Below the pieces are notes generated by a model. That model saw only the letters and a program-made list of their open reading frames with translations, was not told the DNA's origin and ran no database searches. This document shows, piece by piece, positions 37,848-46,948 of a stretch of 64,000 bases of DNA. The position numbers were made by a program, and so were the translations under genes. Each line of letters begins with the position of its first letter. The stretch's first letter is position 1. The stretch lies in assembly GCF_019279795.1 (NCBI RefSeq), contig NC_056743.1, forward strand, positions 923,348,936 through 923,412,935, read 5' to 3'. The stretch comes from Protopterus annectens. Taxonomy: Eukaryota; Chordata; Ceratodontiformes; Protopteridae.

Positions 37848-37927
37848 AAACACAGCTTCAGTTACTCTGAAGATCAATTAAAAACAATGTTGCTCTTTTA
37901 GTTTAGCTATTTTATATCTCTGCTTAC

Positions 37928-38301
37928 CAGCCCTTCCTCTCCAGGACCAAGAGATGTGACTGCTAGATCATTTCCATTGGTATCAAATGCATTAATTTCT
38001 ATGCCCCAGTTTGTATGAGGCTGCTTGAACCAGTTCTGTAGAACCTGTCTGAAATCAATACTCTGCCAGTGACCATTCCGTGAATTAAGGTCAATCTTTA
38101 GTGACCGGATACGTATGTGACGACTTCCTTCTTCAGTAACGGGTTTCAAACGAAGGATCTGTAGGTAGACTGTGGATGTCTGTTGGATGGGTCGCAGGTA
38201 CACCCACAGTTGAGCTTTGACCACTTTGGTAAACATAATTTTTGGACTGAACTTGAAGAAGCAACAGTGAGGGTTCCCATCCACCTGCACACTTGGATCA
38301 G
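37928..38301 (-). CDS. GDF11: GDF11 exon 2: central propeptide
   Basis: This exon encodes the middle of the GDF11 latency propeptide, which keeps the mature dimer inactive until BMP1/tolloid cleavage. Recognisable stretches are [59 protein letters not shown] and [20 protein letters not shown]. The exon enters in phase 1 (acceptor TTTCTCAACAG, first bases CT of a split codon) and leaves in phase 0 at CTG before a GTAAGC donor, so it joins in frame to exon 3. Its 374 bp is, from memory, the length of myostatin exon 2. The glycine-rich insertion known in mammalian GDF11 between the LRLKP and RHIRIRS segments is absent; only VTEEGS lies there. The short-wavelength beta strands and the WQSID/NW motifs of the arm domain are intact. 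No stop or frameshift is seen. Confidence 0.96.
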
Positions 38302-38836
38302 CTGTTGAGAAAAATAAAGCATAATTCAGAATGTTAGAGACTTATCTACATATGCAGCCAATACTTTTTTTTAAATATAGAAAAAATATATATTGATATT
38401 TTTGTAATTCAGAACTTTATTTATGTTTTCAGTGGGAAAATCTGTGTGTATCACTTAGCAATGAAACCACTCATAATATATATGTTTGTGGTGCAAAGCC
38501 TTTAATGACCTTACACTATAATATAGAACCAAATGTTAAGATATTGCTAAATGGGAACATTTTTGTGACAATAAATTAATGGCAGCATATTATACTTCGG
38601 TTTTAAAGAGAGAAATATATACATATTAAGAGACAATATGCATCTGAAAATAACACATGCATTCAACACTGTGCTCAGCTCTAAGAGAAAGTTAAGAAAC
38701 ATAATTAGTAATTCCACTAATGGCATTTTTGCAGTACTCTAATTTAATTGGGCATTAATGCTTTGTAAACTTGTGACACATGCACAGTTTTGTTGTTATG
38801 ATGCTTATTTATTAAAAAAATATTTAGATGACTAAT
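38302..38836. other. Intron 1 sequence without recognised elements
   Basis: Starts with the exon 2 acceptor (TTTCTCAACAG on the minus strand), then AT-rich sequence with nothing recognised. Confidence 0.5.
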
Positions 38837-39236
38837 GAAGATGACACAGTAGCACAGCGGATAGCACTGTCACTTCACAGCAAGAGGTTCTCCGGTTGGA
38901 TTCTTAGCTGGGGTGCCTTCTGTGTAGAGTGCATGTCCTTGTCTGTGTCTATGTCTGTGTGCATGTCCTTCCTGTGTTTGCATGGGTTTCTTTAGGGTGC
39001 TCCGGTTTCCTTCCTCTTCCCAAAGAAATGTAGTAAATGGACTGGACCCTCTACATTGGCCATAGGTGTGAGTGCATGTAAATATATGGTATGGAAGAAC
39101 AACTGTGGCAGGGTTAGCCACCTGCCGGTGTGAACCTTCGCTCTAGCTGATTGTCACTGTTGAAGTGATACCCTGATCCTTTATGTAAAAATGGGAAAAA
39201 GGGGCTGCAGATGGATTGATGGATGGATTTAGATGA
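38837..39236 (+). mobile_element. tRNA-type SINE (family S1), near full length
   Basis: Best S1 copy. GTAGCACAGCGGATAGCACT is the A-box region and CGGTTGGATTC the B box. The body then has GGTGCTCCGGTTTCCTTCCT, AGTAAATGGACTGGACCC, and the block GGCAGGGTTAGCCACC..GCTCTAGCTGATTG (39107-39153). The tail ends AAAAAGGGGCTGCAGATGG then ATTGATGGATGG. The first half closely resembles a widespread fish and vertebrate repeat (CACGGTGGCGCAGTGGTTAG type, from memory). Confidence 0.8.
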
Positions 39237-39899
39237 CTAATCCTTTTTTTATAAACATCGTCATTAAATCACAACTAGAGCAGAAACAGAGGTACACATA
39301 CAGGCATAGAAAATGTAGTATATGCACATGCTTCTTTTTAATAGTTATCATTCATTCTAACATTACATAAATTGCTTGGTTCATTTCCTAAACCTTCTTC
39401 CTCTGCCTAAACATTATTCTGCATGTATTGTTCTGTACTACTATTATTATTCCATTTACTTCTATGTAATGTGCTATTTCCCTTTTCTAAAGATCCCACC
39501 TCTAGTTCTTTTATCTCCATGTCACTATACAATATTCAGTACTTCAGTTACAGTTGGATTACATTTTGATTCCGATTTTCTAGTTATTGCTTTTTTTGGT
39601 AGCCAGTAGCATTATATTTACAAAGCCTTACTCTGTCAAAGCAATGAAGACTCTGTGTTCGAGCTGAAAAGAATAATTTCTTTAGTTACAAAGATTTGCT
39701 CCCCCAGTATTTCTGATAAAATACTGTATTGTGAATTTTAAATATTTCCCAACTAATCATACTCCTAAAACACATGTTCCCAATTAACTCTCTCATTTTC
39801 CCATCACTTCTCCAGCTTTTGACATGTACCTAAGGAAGCACTCTCTGAAGTCTGCCTGGTGTATAAAAATATCTACACAAACACTTTTAAACAAAAATC
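39237..39899. other. Intron 1 sequence without recognised elements
   Basis: AT-rich; a plus-strand open frame at 39376-39609 has no domain and is probably chance. Confidence 0.45.
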
Positions 39900-41250
39900 C
39901 TAAACCTTCTCAAGTTTGTTGCATACTTGGGAGCCATACAAATGCCTTGTACCTTTAGCCCCATTGAAACTGCCCCCCAAGCAAATGCAAGATGTCCGTA
40001 GGTTGGAGGCAGAGGAGAAAAGCTGCATTTGCTTGTATTTGTAGTCTCCACCAGCACCATTCCTTTTTTTACAAAGCCCAAGGCTGGAATTTGAAATTCC
40101 AGAGGATGCAAAAGTTGGGCCTATGTGTTTTTTAGAAACCACTGAATCTTTCTCATGTGGAACCTGTTGAGAGGAAACACGAGAATCACAGAAGATGAGA
40201 ATCTCAGGAAAGTTTCCAGATAAAAATCCACATTATCCTGCATGAAAAAAGCATTTTGCTGCAGGGCATCAGTAAGACATAGAATGACAGTCTTGTGGGA
40301 TGGGGTCAAGGAGGATTTCTGAATATTTATCTGGAATCACAGACTGATCAGAAGAGATGAAACCCTTAACAATGATTTTTGACATCTGGGAAAAGACTCT
40401 GCAAAGGTAAGTAAGTCATCTGAATACGGATAAATGCAAATGCTATTCAGTCTGCAATGAGCTACGTCTGGAGCTAGACACTTTGTTAAAACCCTAGGAG
40501 CTGTAGATAACCCAAAAGGTGATGCAGAGAACTGATAATGCGACCCAGTCACACAAAAATCTGAGAAATTTCCTGAAACCTTTAGCTATGGAAATGTGAT
40601 GATATACATCTTTTAGGCCCAATGTTACTATAAAGCTTCTGGAGAATGAGAGGAACAAACTCTGAAGGGTCAACATCTTGAAGTTTGGAACTTCCACATA
40701 CAGATTTATGAAGGAAAGATCTAGAATTGGTCTTCAAGAAGACTCTATCTTTGGTAATAGAAACATTGTGGAATAGAAGCCTCTGCCTCTTTGATTTAAT
40801 AAAACTGGTTTTATTACTCTTTGGGTGAGTAAGTACTAAAGAACCTGTGGACAATTTTCTGTTCAGTTTGGAGGTTAGGGAGGAACTTCCCTGAAATTAG
40901 GTTTTTGTATCCAATGCCAACAGCATCCCTCCTGAAGTACCTCTATTACTTCAGAAACATAGAGTCTTTTATGGGCATCAACTGGGTTTAAAGATCCTGC
41001 GTTTCTGAAGTATAGTCACACTATCCATTTATGTTGTGCTAATAAGGTCAATAAAAAGGCTGAAACATGCATGTCCATGGCTAGTGCAGTTTGGCTTTAT
41101 TGGGCTGAATGTAACCAAAAAGACTTAAAAAGTAAAACAAAATCATAAGACGTTCAGAAGTCATGTAGCTAAAACCCTTGATGTCCTTAATAGGTCATTT
41201 GCATATATCCCATAGGCCTCCATTACAGGAGGTGTAAGGTATCACACACT
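39900..41250 (-). mobile_element. DIRS-like retroelement fossil fragment (reverse transcriptase)
   Basis: The minus strand carries the DIRS-type reverse-transcriptase core (SPFGLSTAPRVLTKCLAP at about 40460-40530 and an LGLKDVYHHISIAKGFRKFL stretch at about 40600). The ends are uncertain; the lower part (39900-40130) is assigned only by continuity. Broken in several places; a different, diverged copy from the one at 27960-33000. Confidence 0.6.
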
Positions 41251-41284
41251 CTAGCTTGGCTGAGTTTTTCTTGCAGTATATGTA

Positions 41285-41408
41285 AATATCCATCCATCCA
41301 TGACTCCATTTTCTCATTTTTGCACAGGGGGTTGGGGTATCACCTCAGCAGAGACAGTCATCTAGAGCCAAGGTTCAAACTGTTGGGTGGCTAGCCCTGC
41401 TGCAGTTG
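41285..41408 (-). mobile_element. SINE family S1, 3' fragment
   Basis: The minus strand matches the last part of the 38837 copy: GCAGGGCTAGCCACCCAACA, GGCTCTAGATGACTGTC, GAGGTGATACCCC, then AAAATGAGAAAATGGAGTCA and TGGATGGATGG. The 5' part is missing, replaced by the TA repeat. Confidence 0.8.
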
Positions 41409-41585
<177 letters not shown>

Positions 41586-42608
41586 TACATATATCGATAC
41601 AGACAGAGCATGAAGTGCATGTTTGTCAGGATCTTCTCTTTTCACCTGAGACCATTACATCTACCTTCAGTCATCCTTAGGTTTTTCCTTTTGGGAAATT
41701 AGATAGCATCAGACTTTTTTACTTTGCTTGATAACCTTCAGACTGAGTGATGTAAACTAGTCTTAAGTAGAAGCTTTATAATAATCCTGCAGATATGAAA
41801 GGCCTACACCCCCCTCCTCCAGCTAAGTGGAAGAAACTTCTTCCATTTTACCTTTGGTCGTTGTCCTTTCCACAGAAATTATTTTATCTTCTTTTGAAAC
41901 ATTACGCATACCTTTCTATCTGACATACAAGAAAGTCTCCCCTGCATATAGGGGGCTTTAATAATCTGATTGTCTGAATTTTGATGTTTAGGTCTAGCAC
42001 CTGCTTTTCCAGGTTCTAAGTATTTAATTATTTCCTGTCTAGTTTCTCCCCATATCTTTTTAGTTGATAACTCCACCTTTTTCACGATCCATGTCCCTAG
42101 ACATCTCATCTTTTCATTTTTACACAAGTAGTTGAAAGCCTGTACTACACTGAATGATGGGGCATAATTTACCTTCACTGACTTTGTAGTTTGAGAGATA
42201 CTGGAATTCTTTTAACGTACTATATAATCTTGCTATATGCTATTGTGGGTATGTTACATACATTACAATGCCATCTGCAAATAAAGCTGTTTTCCCTGAT
42301 GACCAAATCAATTGAGCATCCTTATTTGAGATCCCATTATTTTCTGGCTAGAGGTTCCAGATACAGAGAAAAAGGAGAGGAGACAATTGGCACTCATGCA
42401 TAGTGCTACTGTTTAACTACTAACTCCTCAGAGAGAGTACCTCTACTTTTATTCTGCCGTATCATATATTCTGATAATCAAGCTGTATCAGTTCGTTTGG
42501 GGAAGCCATACTTGTCCATTACCTTAGCCACACAGACCTAGCAGCCCTGGCACACTTTTTCAGAATCTAGGCTAATTAGCAATAGTGGTAAGCCCCCATC
42601 ATCATCTC

Positions 42609-42618
42609 CTTTCTGTAG
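42609..42618 (+). repeat. Target-site duplication of the RTE-like LINE, left copy
   Basis: CTTTCTGTAG, identical to 52654-52663. The L1-like reading on either side is consistent with interruption at this point. Confidence 0.75.
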
Positions 42619-43675
42619 CACCGTTATCGCCATCATCATCATGAACCCCTTTTTTTGTATGTTCTACATGGTGTCACGGTGTTATGTCATCTGTCACCAT
42701 CTCTCTCTCTCCAATGCCACTCTCCTACCTTCTTCGACACTCATGCCTGACTGTCACAGGTCTTCTCTCACACAATCCATCCACATCTTTGCTGGACACC
42801 CTCATTTCTTCTTGCCTTCTTCCTGTTCATCCCAAATCTTCTTTACCAGTTTGTCTTTTGCTTTTCTACACGTGTGCCTGAATCACCACAATCTGTTGTC
42901 TTTGACCGTTTCTGTAATTGGAGGCTTCTGCTCTGAAGTCCTCATTTCTTCATCTGTCCCACCCACAGTGTGCATCCTATCACCCATCTCAGGCACTTCA
43001 TAAACTGTAGCTTCCTCAGCTGCTCTGCCTTTACTGGCCAAGTTTCTATACCATACAGTGGTATTGGTTGCACCACGTTTTGTACACCTTACTTTTCAGC
43101 TTCTTTGGTATTCATCTAGCATATAATACCTCTGACACTGTGCCAGTTAGATGCAGCCCCTCTGATTCTAGCTTTGAACTCCTCATTCAGACTCCCCTTC
43201 TCCTCAACTACCTTCCCACATACTTGAAGCTGTTAACCTGTTCCACTATTTTCCTTCTATTTCAATTTCATTTTTCAGCTTCTTCAGATTTCCCCATTTG
43301 CTGCTATCCACAGCCAACTTCACACTTCTTAAGACAGAAATGGCAAACTTTAGGACACCCATACAGACGGACAATAGAGGTACGACTGCTGAATCCTACA
43401 CAAATGCACTTTATAAGCACTTAAACGAGTGCATGGATCATGCTATCCCTAATAGAACCAAGATGCTGTCTTCCAAAAAAGGAAGCCAATCTGGTCGGCC
43501 TCTGCCATAAACAAACTCTACAACAGAAGAAAGAAACTGTTGCAAAAAAGAGTAAAATCCCATGACTGGAGGAACTCCCTGGTCAACCTCAGTAAGAAGC
43601 TGAGATCCCTCATAAAATCCTCCAAAGCTAGTTACAAAAACAAAATTGCCACTGACTCTAAAGACAACCACAAAG

Positions 43676-43689
43676 CATTCTATAACTAT
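43676..43689 (+). repeat. Penelope target-site duplication, left
   Basis: CATTCTATAACTAT, identical to 46935-46948. Read together, the two CR1 sides give a continuous AFYNYVKN reading. Confidence 0.95.
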
Positions 43690-44704
43690 ATACAAAACGG
43701 CTGCTCATTAGTCCCAGTAAGCTGGTGTAAGCCACAAAGTTGCTGTAAAGTGCTCGAAGGAATGATGATATTTGTAAAAACTGAAAAGATTTTAACGCTG
43801 TTTTTAATAAAAATAAAAGCGTTTTCGCTCCAGACACAGCTGAAGCTTCCTCAGAAAGCAAATTTCAAATGGTGCCGCCAAAAATCCACATATATAGTCA
43901 CGTCATTCCACGTAGACTAATTAATTAAAAACTAAAAGATACAGTGAAAAATAAATTCCTAATCTAAATATCAGTTACAAGTAACATAAATCAAACACAT
44001 CTAATGTATAACAATCATACCTCATATCAATAATGTCATATTCAGTGAGATTTATATTTATTTACAATGTATAAAAAATAATAACTAATAAGTTAATGTC
44101 AAGTAAGACATAAAATGTTATAAAATGATATAAAATAAAATAATATAAGGTAAATCCTCATATCACCTAGTTGGTTCTACTAAAATGTAAGTAGACTATA
44201 TCTCTAATGCTAGTAATGGAAATAAAAACCAGGTGTAACACTTATTTTATCATCATGCAATTATGTACTGTATTAACATGTAACTAAGTTAAAAACTATC
44301 TCCTGTAATTTCTCATTTTTAAAATACAAGAGATGTTACAGTGGTCATTCAATCCTGGGAAATTAAACGAGTTTAACATCAATTGCCATTCTAACTCGCA
44401 AACCTCAAGAAGTAACGGGACAGGACCACCCCTTGTTGAATACGCTACCTCATCTATAGCCATAAAATAAAAACTGTGGCCTAGATTTTTCATACCGTGT
44501 TTCGCCAAGGCATTCTCTGTTTTGTTTTTCTTAACCGCGTATAAATGTTCGTAGATTCTATCTCGGAATCTACGATCAGTTTTCCCAATGTAAAATGCCT
44601 CACAGCAGTTACACTGGGCTAAGTATACTATAGATCTGGATTCACAGTTTAATCTATGGTGAATATGGTATTTTTTGTTCCTAATCAAGAAAGAATTTGC
44701 AACT
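43690..44704 (-). repeat. Penelope inverted arm, left
   Basis: Contains the C-terminal 135 codons of the frame, the 3' UTR and the hammerhead-like fold, all on the minus strand. Pairs with 45890-46900. Confidence 0.92.
43778..43871 (-). ncRNA. Hammerhead-ribozyme-like fold, left Penelope arm
   Basis: Same fold on the minus strand: CTGAGGA is the complement of 43848-43854, stem II of 43840-43846 with 43827-43833, GAA of 43824-43826, stem III of 43818-43823 with 43794-43799, cleavage-site A of 43793. Here the base pair closing stem II is G-C rather than the G-U of the right arm, so the stem is retained although the sequence differs. Confidence 0.7.
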
Positions 44705-45897
44705 TTAACTTCTTTACAGTAGTTACAAAATCCACACTGAAAACATCCTTTCAGTCTTGTGGTACTAGTTGAAATATTGTTCCTTTCGAGTATAGCTTTC
44801 AAATTGCATCCTCGTTTATACACGAATCTTGGTCTATCCCCAAGTTTTTCAAATAGTTCTTCATTATTCAATACATAGTACCAATTCTTGGTTAAAATAT
44901 ATTGAATGTTCCCAGAGTCCATATTAAACGTTGAAATAAAGCTAGTGGGGAAGTGTTTACTTATTTCAGCATTAACTATGCCAAAGTTGCTATTCTCCTC
45001 AAAGCTGTTCTGTCTTATTGTTACATTAATAGTATTACTCTGTGTTGTTGGATTACTATGTCTTAATAGGGGAGGATAGAGACCATTTGAACGTTTAAAT
45101 TCAATTTCATCCATTAATTCAATAAACATAGACAACGGGTATTCTCTATTCATAAACATTTCCTTTAAGTTGTTATATTCATTTAAAAACACTGTTTCAC
45201 GACTACACATCCTAGCAGCCCTTATAATTTGGCCTTTTATAATGGCTCTTTTTTGTTTATACGGGTGTGCGCTACTAAAATGTAAAAAAGAATTGCAGTA
45301 TGTTGATTTCCTATGTATGGTGGAAAAATATTCTAAGTTGGTTAGATCTTTATACAATTTTACATCTAAGTAGTCAGTCTCAGTATCTGAAAAGTTGAAT
45401 GTAAACTTCAAGAAAGTTGTGGTCTCATTGAGGGAATCAACTAGTAATCTAGCTGATTCAATGTCCCCTTTAAATAATATAAAGACATCATCCAGGTACC
45501 TAGTGTAATATTTAATGTGATTCATGATGTTAATGTTGGAAAATATAAACTTACGCTCCCAATATGCCATGAAAAGGTTAGCGACGCTGGCACCACATGG
45601 TGACCCCATCGCTAAACCCTGTTTTTGTAAATAGGATTTTCCATTAAAGGTAAAGTAGTTTGATGTCAAAATAATATCTAGTAATTCTGAAGCTATGTCT
45701 ATCTCATTTTGGGTAGCTTTTAAGTCTATTAACATCAAAGTGATCCATTCTATCGCTTCTAAATGAGGAATAGATGTATATAAATCTACCACATCAATCG
45801 TCAGGAAGTTATATGAATTATCAAATTCGATGTTGCTAATATTTTCAAGAAACGTCCAAGAATCTTTACAGATTCCTGGTATAAGTTTCAGTTGCAA
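44296..45897 (-). CDS. Penelope-like reverse transcriptase / GIY-YIG endonuclease (5'-truncated, open frame)
   Basis: A 533-codon open frame. From the N-terminus: reverse-transcriptase motif A (LTIDVVDLYTSIPH, about residue 32), motif B (GLAMGSPCGASVANLFMAYW, about residue 95), motif C (YYTRYLDDVFILF, about residue 130), thumb region, then a cysteine cluster (CFQCGFCNYC) and a GIY-YIG nuclease (IVYLAQCNCCEAFYIGKTDR then RFRDRI.EHLYAVK) near residue 430. The YLDD aspartates and the YIG tyrosine are present. There is no ATG at the beginning: the frame starts at TTG where the inverted arm takes over, so the N-terminal domain and first reverse-transcriptase motifs are missing. The cysteine cluster is like that described for Neptune/Poseidon-type elements; the subfamily is uncertain. 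Confidence 0.9.
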   Translation of the reverse strand: MQLKLIPGICKDSWTFLENISNIEFDNSYNFLTIDVVDLYTSIPHLEAIEWITLMLIDLKATQNEIDIASELLDIILTSNYFTFNGKSYLQKQGLAMGSPCGASVANLFMAYWERKFIFSNINIMNHIKYYTRYLDDVFILFKGDIESARLLVDSLNETTTFLKFTFNFSDTETDYLDVKLYKDLTNLEYFSTIHRKSTYCNSFLHFSSAHPYKQKRAIIKGQIIRAARMCSRETVFLNEYNNLKEMFMNREYPLSMFIELMDEIEFKRSNGLYPPLLRHSNPTTQSNTINVTIRQNSFEENSNFGIVNAEISKHFPTSFISTFNMDSGNIQYILTKNWYYVLNNEELFEKLGDRPRFVYKRGCNLKAILERNNISTSTTRLKGCFQCGFCNYCKEVKVANSFLIRNKKYHIHHRLNCESRSIVYLAQCNCCEAFYIGKTDRRFRDRIYEHLYAVKKNKTENALAKHGMKNLGHSFYFMAIDEVAYSTRGGPVPLLLEVCELEWQLMLNSFNFPGLNDHCNISCILKMRNYRR

Positions 45898-45905
45898 ATT
45901 CTTTC

Positions 45906-46298
45906 TTGATTAGGAACAAAAAATACCATATTCACCATAGATTAAACTGTGAATCCAGATCTATAGTATACTTAGCCCAGTGTAACTGCTGTGAGGCATT
46001 TTACATTGGGAAAACTGATGGTAGATTCCGAGATAGAATCTACAAACATTTATACGCGGTTAAGAAAAACAAAACAGAGAATGCCTTGGCGAAACACTGT
46101 ATGAAAAATCTAGGCCACAGTTTTTATTTTATGGCTATAGATGAGGTAGCGTATTCAACAAGGGGTGGTCCTGTCCCGTTACTTCTTGAGGTTTGCGAGT
46201 TAGAATGGCAATTGATGTTAAACTCGTTTAATTTCCCAGGATTGAATGACCACTGTAACATCTCTTGTATTTTAAAAATGAGAAATTACAGGAGATAG
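45906..46298 (+). pseudogene. Inverted partial copy of the Penelope endonuclease
   Basis: The plus strand of the right arm repeats the last 130 codons of the element (IRNKKYHIHHRLNCESRSIV to the stop) with KTDGRF for KTDRRF, YKHLY for YEHLY and KHCMK for KHGMK. It is not preceded by a reverse transcriptase in this orientation, so it is a structural arm rather than a second gene. Confidence 0.9.
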
Positions 46299-46718
46299 TT
46301 TTTAACTTAGTTACATGTTAATACAGTACATAATTGCATGATGATAAAATAAGTGTTACACCTGGTTTTTATTTCCATTACTAGCATTAGAGATATAGTC
46401 TACTTACATTTTAGTAGAACCAACTAGGTGATATGAGGATTTACCTTATATTATTTTATATCATTTTATAACATTTTATATCTTACTTGACATTAACTTA
46501 TTAGTTATTATTTTTTATACATTGTAAATAAATATAAATCTCACTGAATATGACATTATTGATATGAGGTATGATTGTTATACATTAGATGTGTTTGATT
46601 TATGTTACTTGTAACTGATATTTAGATTAGGAATTTATTTTTCACTGTATCTTTTAGTTTTTAATTAATTAGTCTACGTGGAATGACGTGACTATATATG
46701 TGGATTTTTTGGCGGCAC

Positions 46719-46812
46719 CATTTGAAATTTGCTTTCTGAGGAAGCTTCAGCTGTGTCTGGAGTGAAAACGCTTTTATTTTTATTAAAAACAGCGTTAAAA
46801 TCTTTTCAGTTT
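46719..46812 (+). ncRNA. Hammerhead-ribozyme-like fold, right Penelope arm
   Basis: Core CTGAGGA at 46736-46742. One extra A (46743) precedes stem II: GCTTCAG (46744-46750) pairs with CTGGAGT (46757-46763), closing on a 6-nt loop. Then comes GAA (46764-46766). Stem III is AACGCT (46767-46772) with AGCGTT (46791-46796), followed by A46797 at the cleavage position. Stem I is short: TTT (46733-46735) with AAA (46798-46800), then an internal loop and GAAA/TTTTC. This is the consensus order CUGANGA - II - GAA - III - H. Hammerheads in Penelope-like elements are known from the literature; the extra A makes activity uncertain. Confidence 0.7.
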
Positions 46813-46934
46813 TTACAAATATCATCATTCCTTCGAGCACTTTACAGCAACTTTGTGGCTTACACCAGCTTACTGGGACTAACGAGCAGCCGTTTTGTAT
46901 ATATATTTTTTTGGTTTATATTTACTTGGTCTGT

Positions 46935-46948
46935 CATTCTATAACTAT
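46935..46948 (+). repeat. Penelope target-site duplication, right
   Basis: CATTCTATAACTAT, identical to 43676-43689. Confidence 0.95.

Larger units (their letters stand above)
19513..37927 (-). other. GDF11 intron 2
   Basis: The span between the GTAAGC donor after exon 2 and the CTTTACAG acceptor before exon 3 is 18,415 bp. The human intron is, from general knowledge, only a few kilobases. Most of the excess is accounted for by the 30-bp minisatellite, DIRS-like and Ty3/Gypsy fossils, CR1 fragments, a MITE, SINEs and an AC microsatellite annotated separately. No additional exon was recognised inside it. Confidence 0.95.
45890..46900 (+). repeat. Penelope inverted arm, right
   Basis: Reverse complement of 43690-44704. 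The join to the spacer is at AGTTGCAAATT, where 6-7 bases are shared by both sides. Confidence 0.92.
43690..46934 (-). mobile_element. Penelope-like element with inverted terminal arms
   Basis: A 3,245-bp insertion in CR1 copy A, flanked by a perfect 14-bp target-site duplication. The left arm 43690-44704 and right arm 45890-46900 are inverted copies of about 1 kb with high identity (three differences in about 130 codons compared). The single-copy spacer 44705-45889 encodes reverse transcriptase. Beyond the right arm is a 34-bp one-sided tail (46901-46934). Inverted partial copies and a tail of about this size are known features of Penelope-like elements. Both outer ends are element 3' ends. 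The intact frame and few arm differences imply a fairly recent insertion, the youngest layer here. Confidence 0.93.

Noticed and set aside
37396-37901. Cysteine/valine and histidine/threonine open frames
   Set aside because: Translations of the AC microsatellite. The same applies to frames at 10051-10433 and 55960-56217.
19132-38301. Myostatin (MSTN) as the identity of the host gene
   Set aside because: The mature domain has [25 protein letters not shown] and KIPGMV, all GDF11-type, although some propeptide positions are myostatin-like.
44296-45897. A domesticated host reverse transcriptase or telomerase-like gene
   Set aside because: It sits inside a transposon insertion with a target duplication and inverted arms, lacks a start codon and ends with a GIY-YIG nuclease; it is a Penelope-like element.
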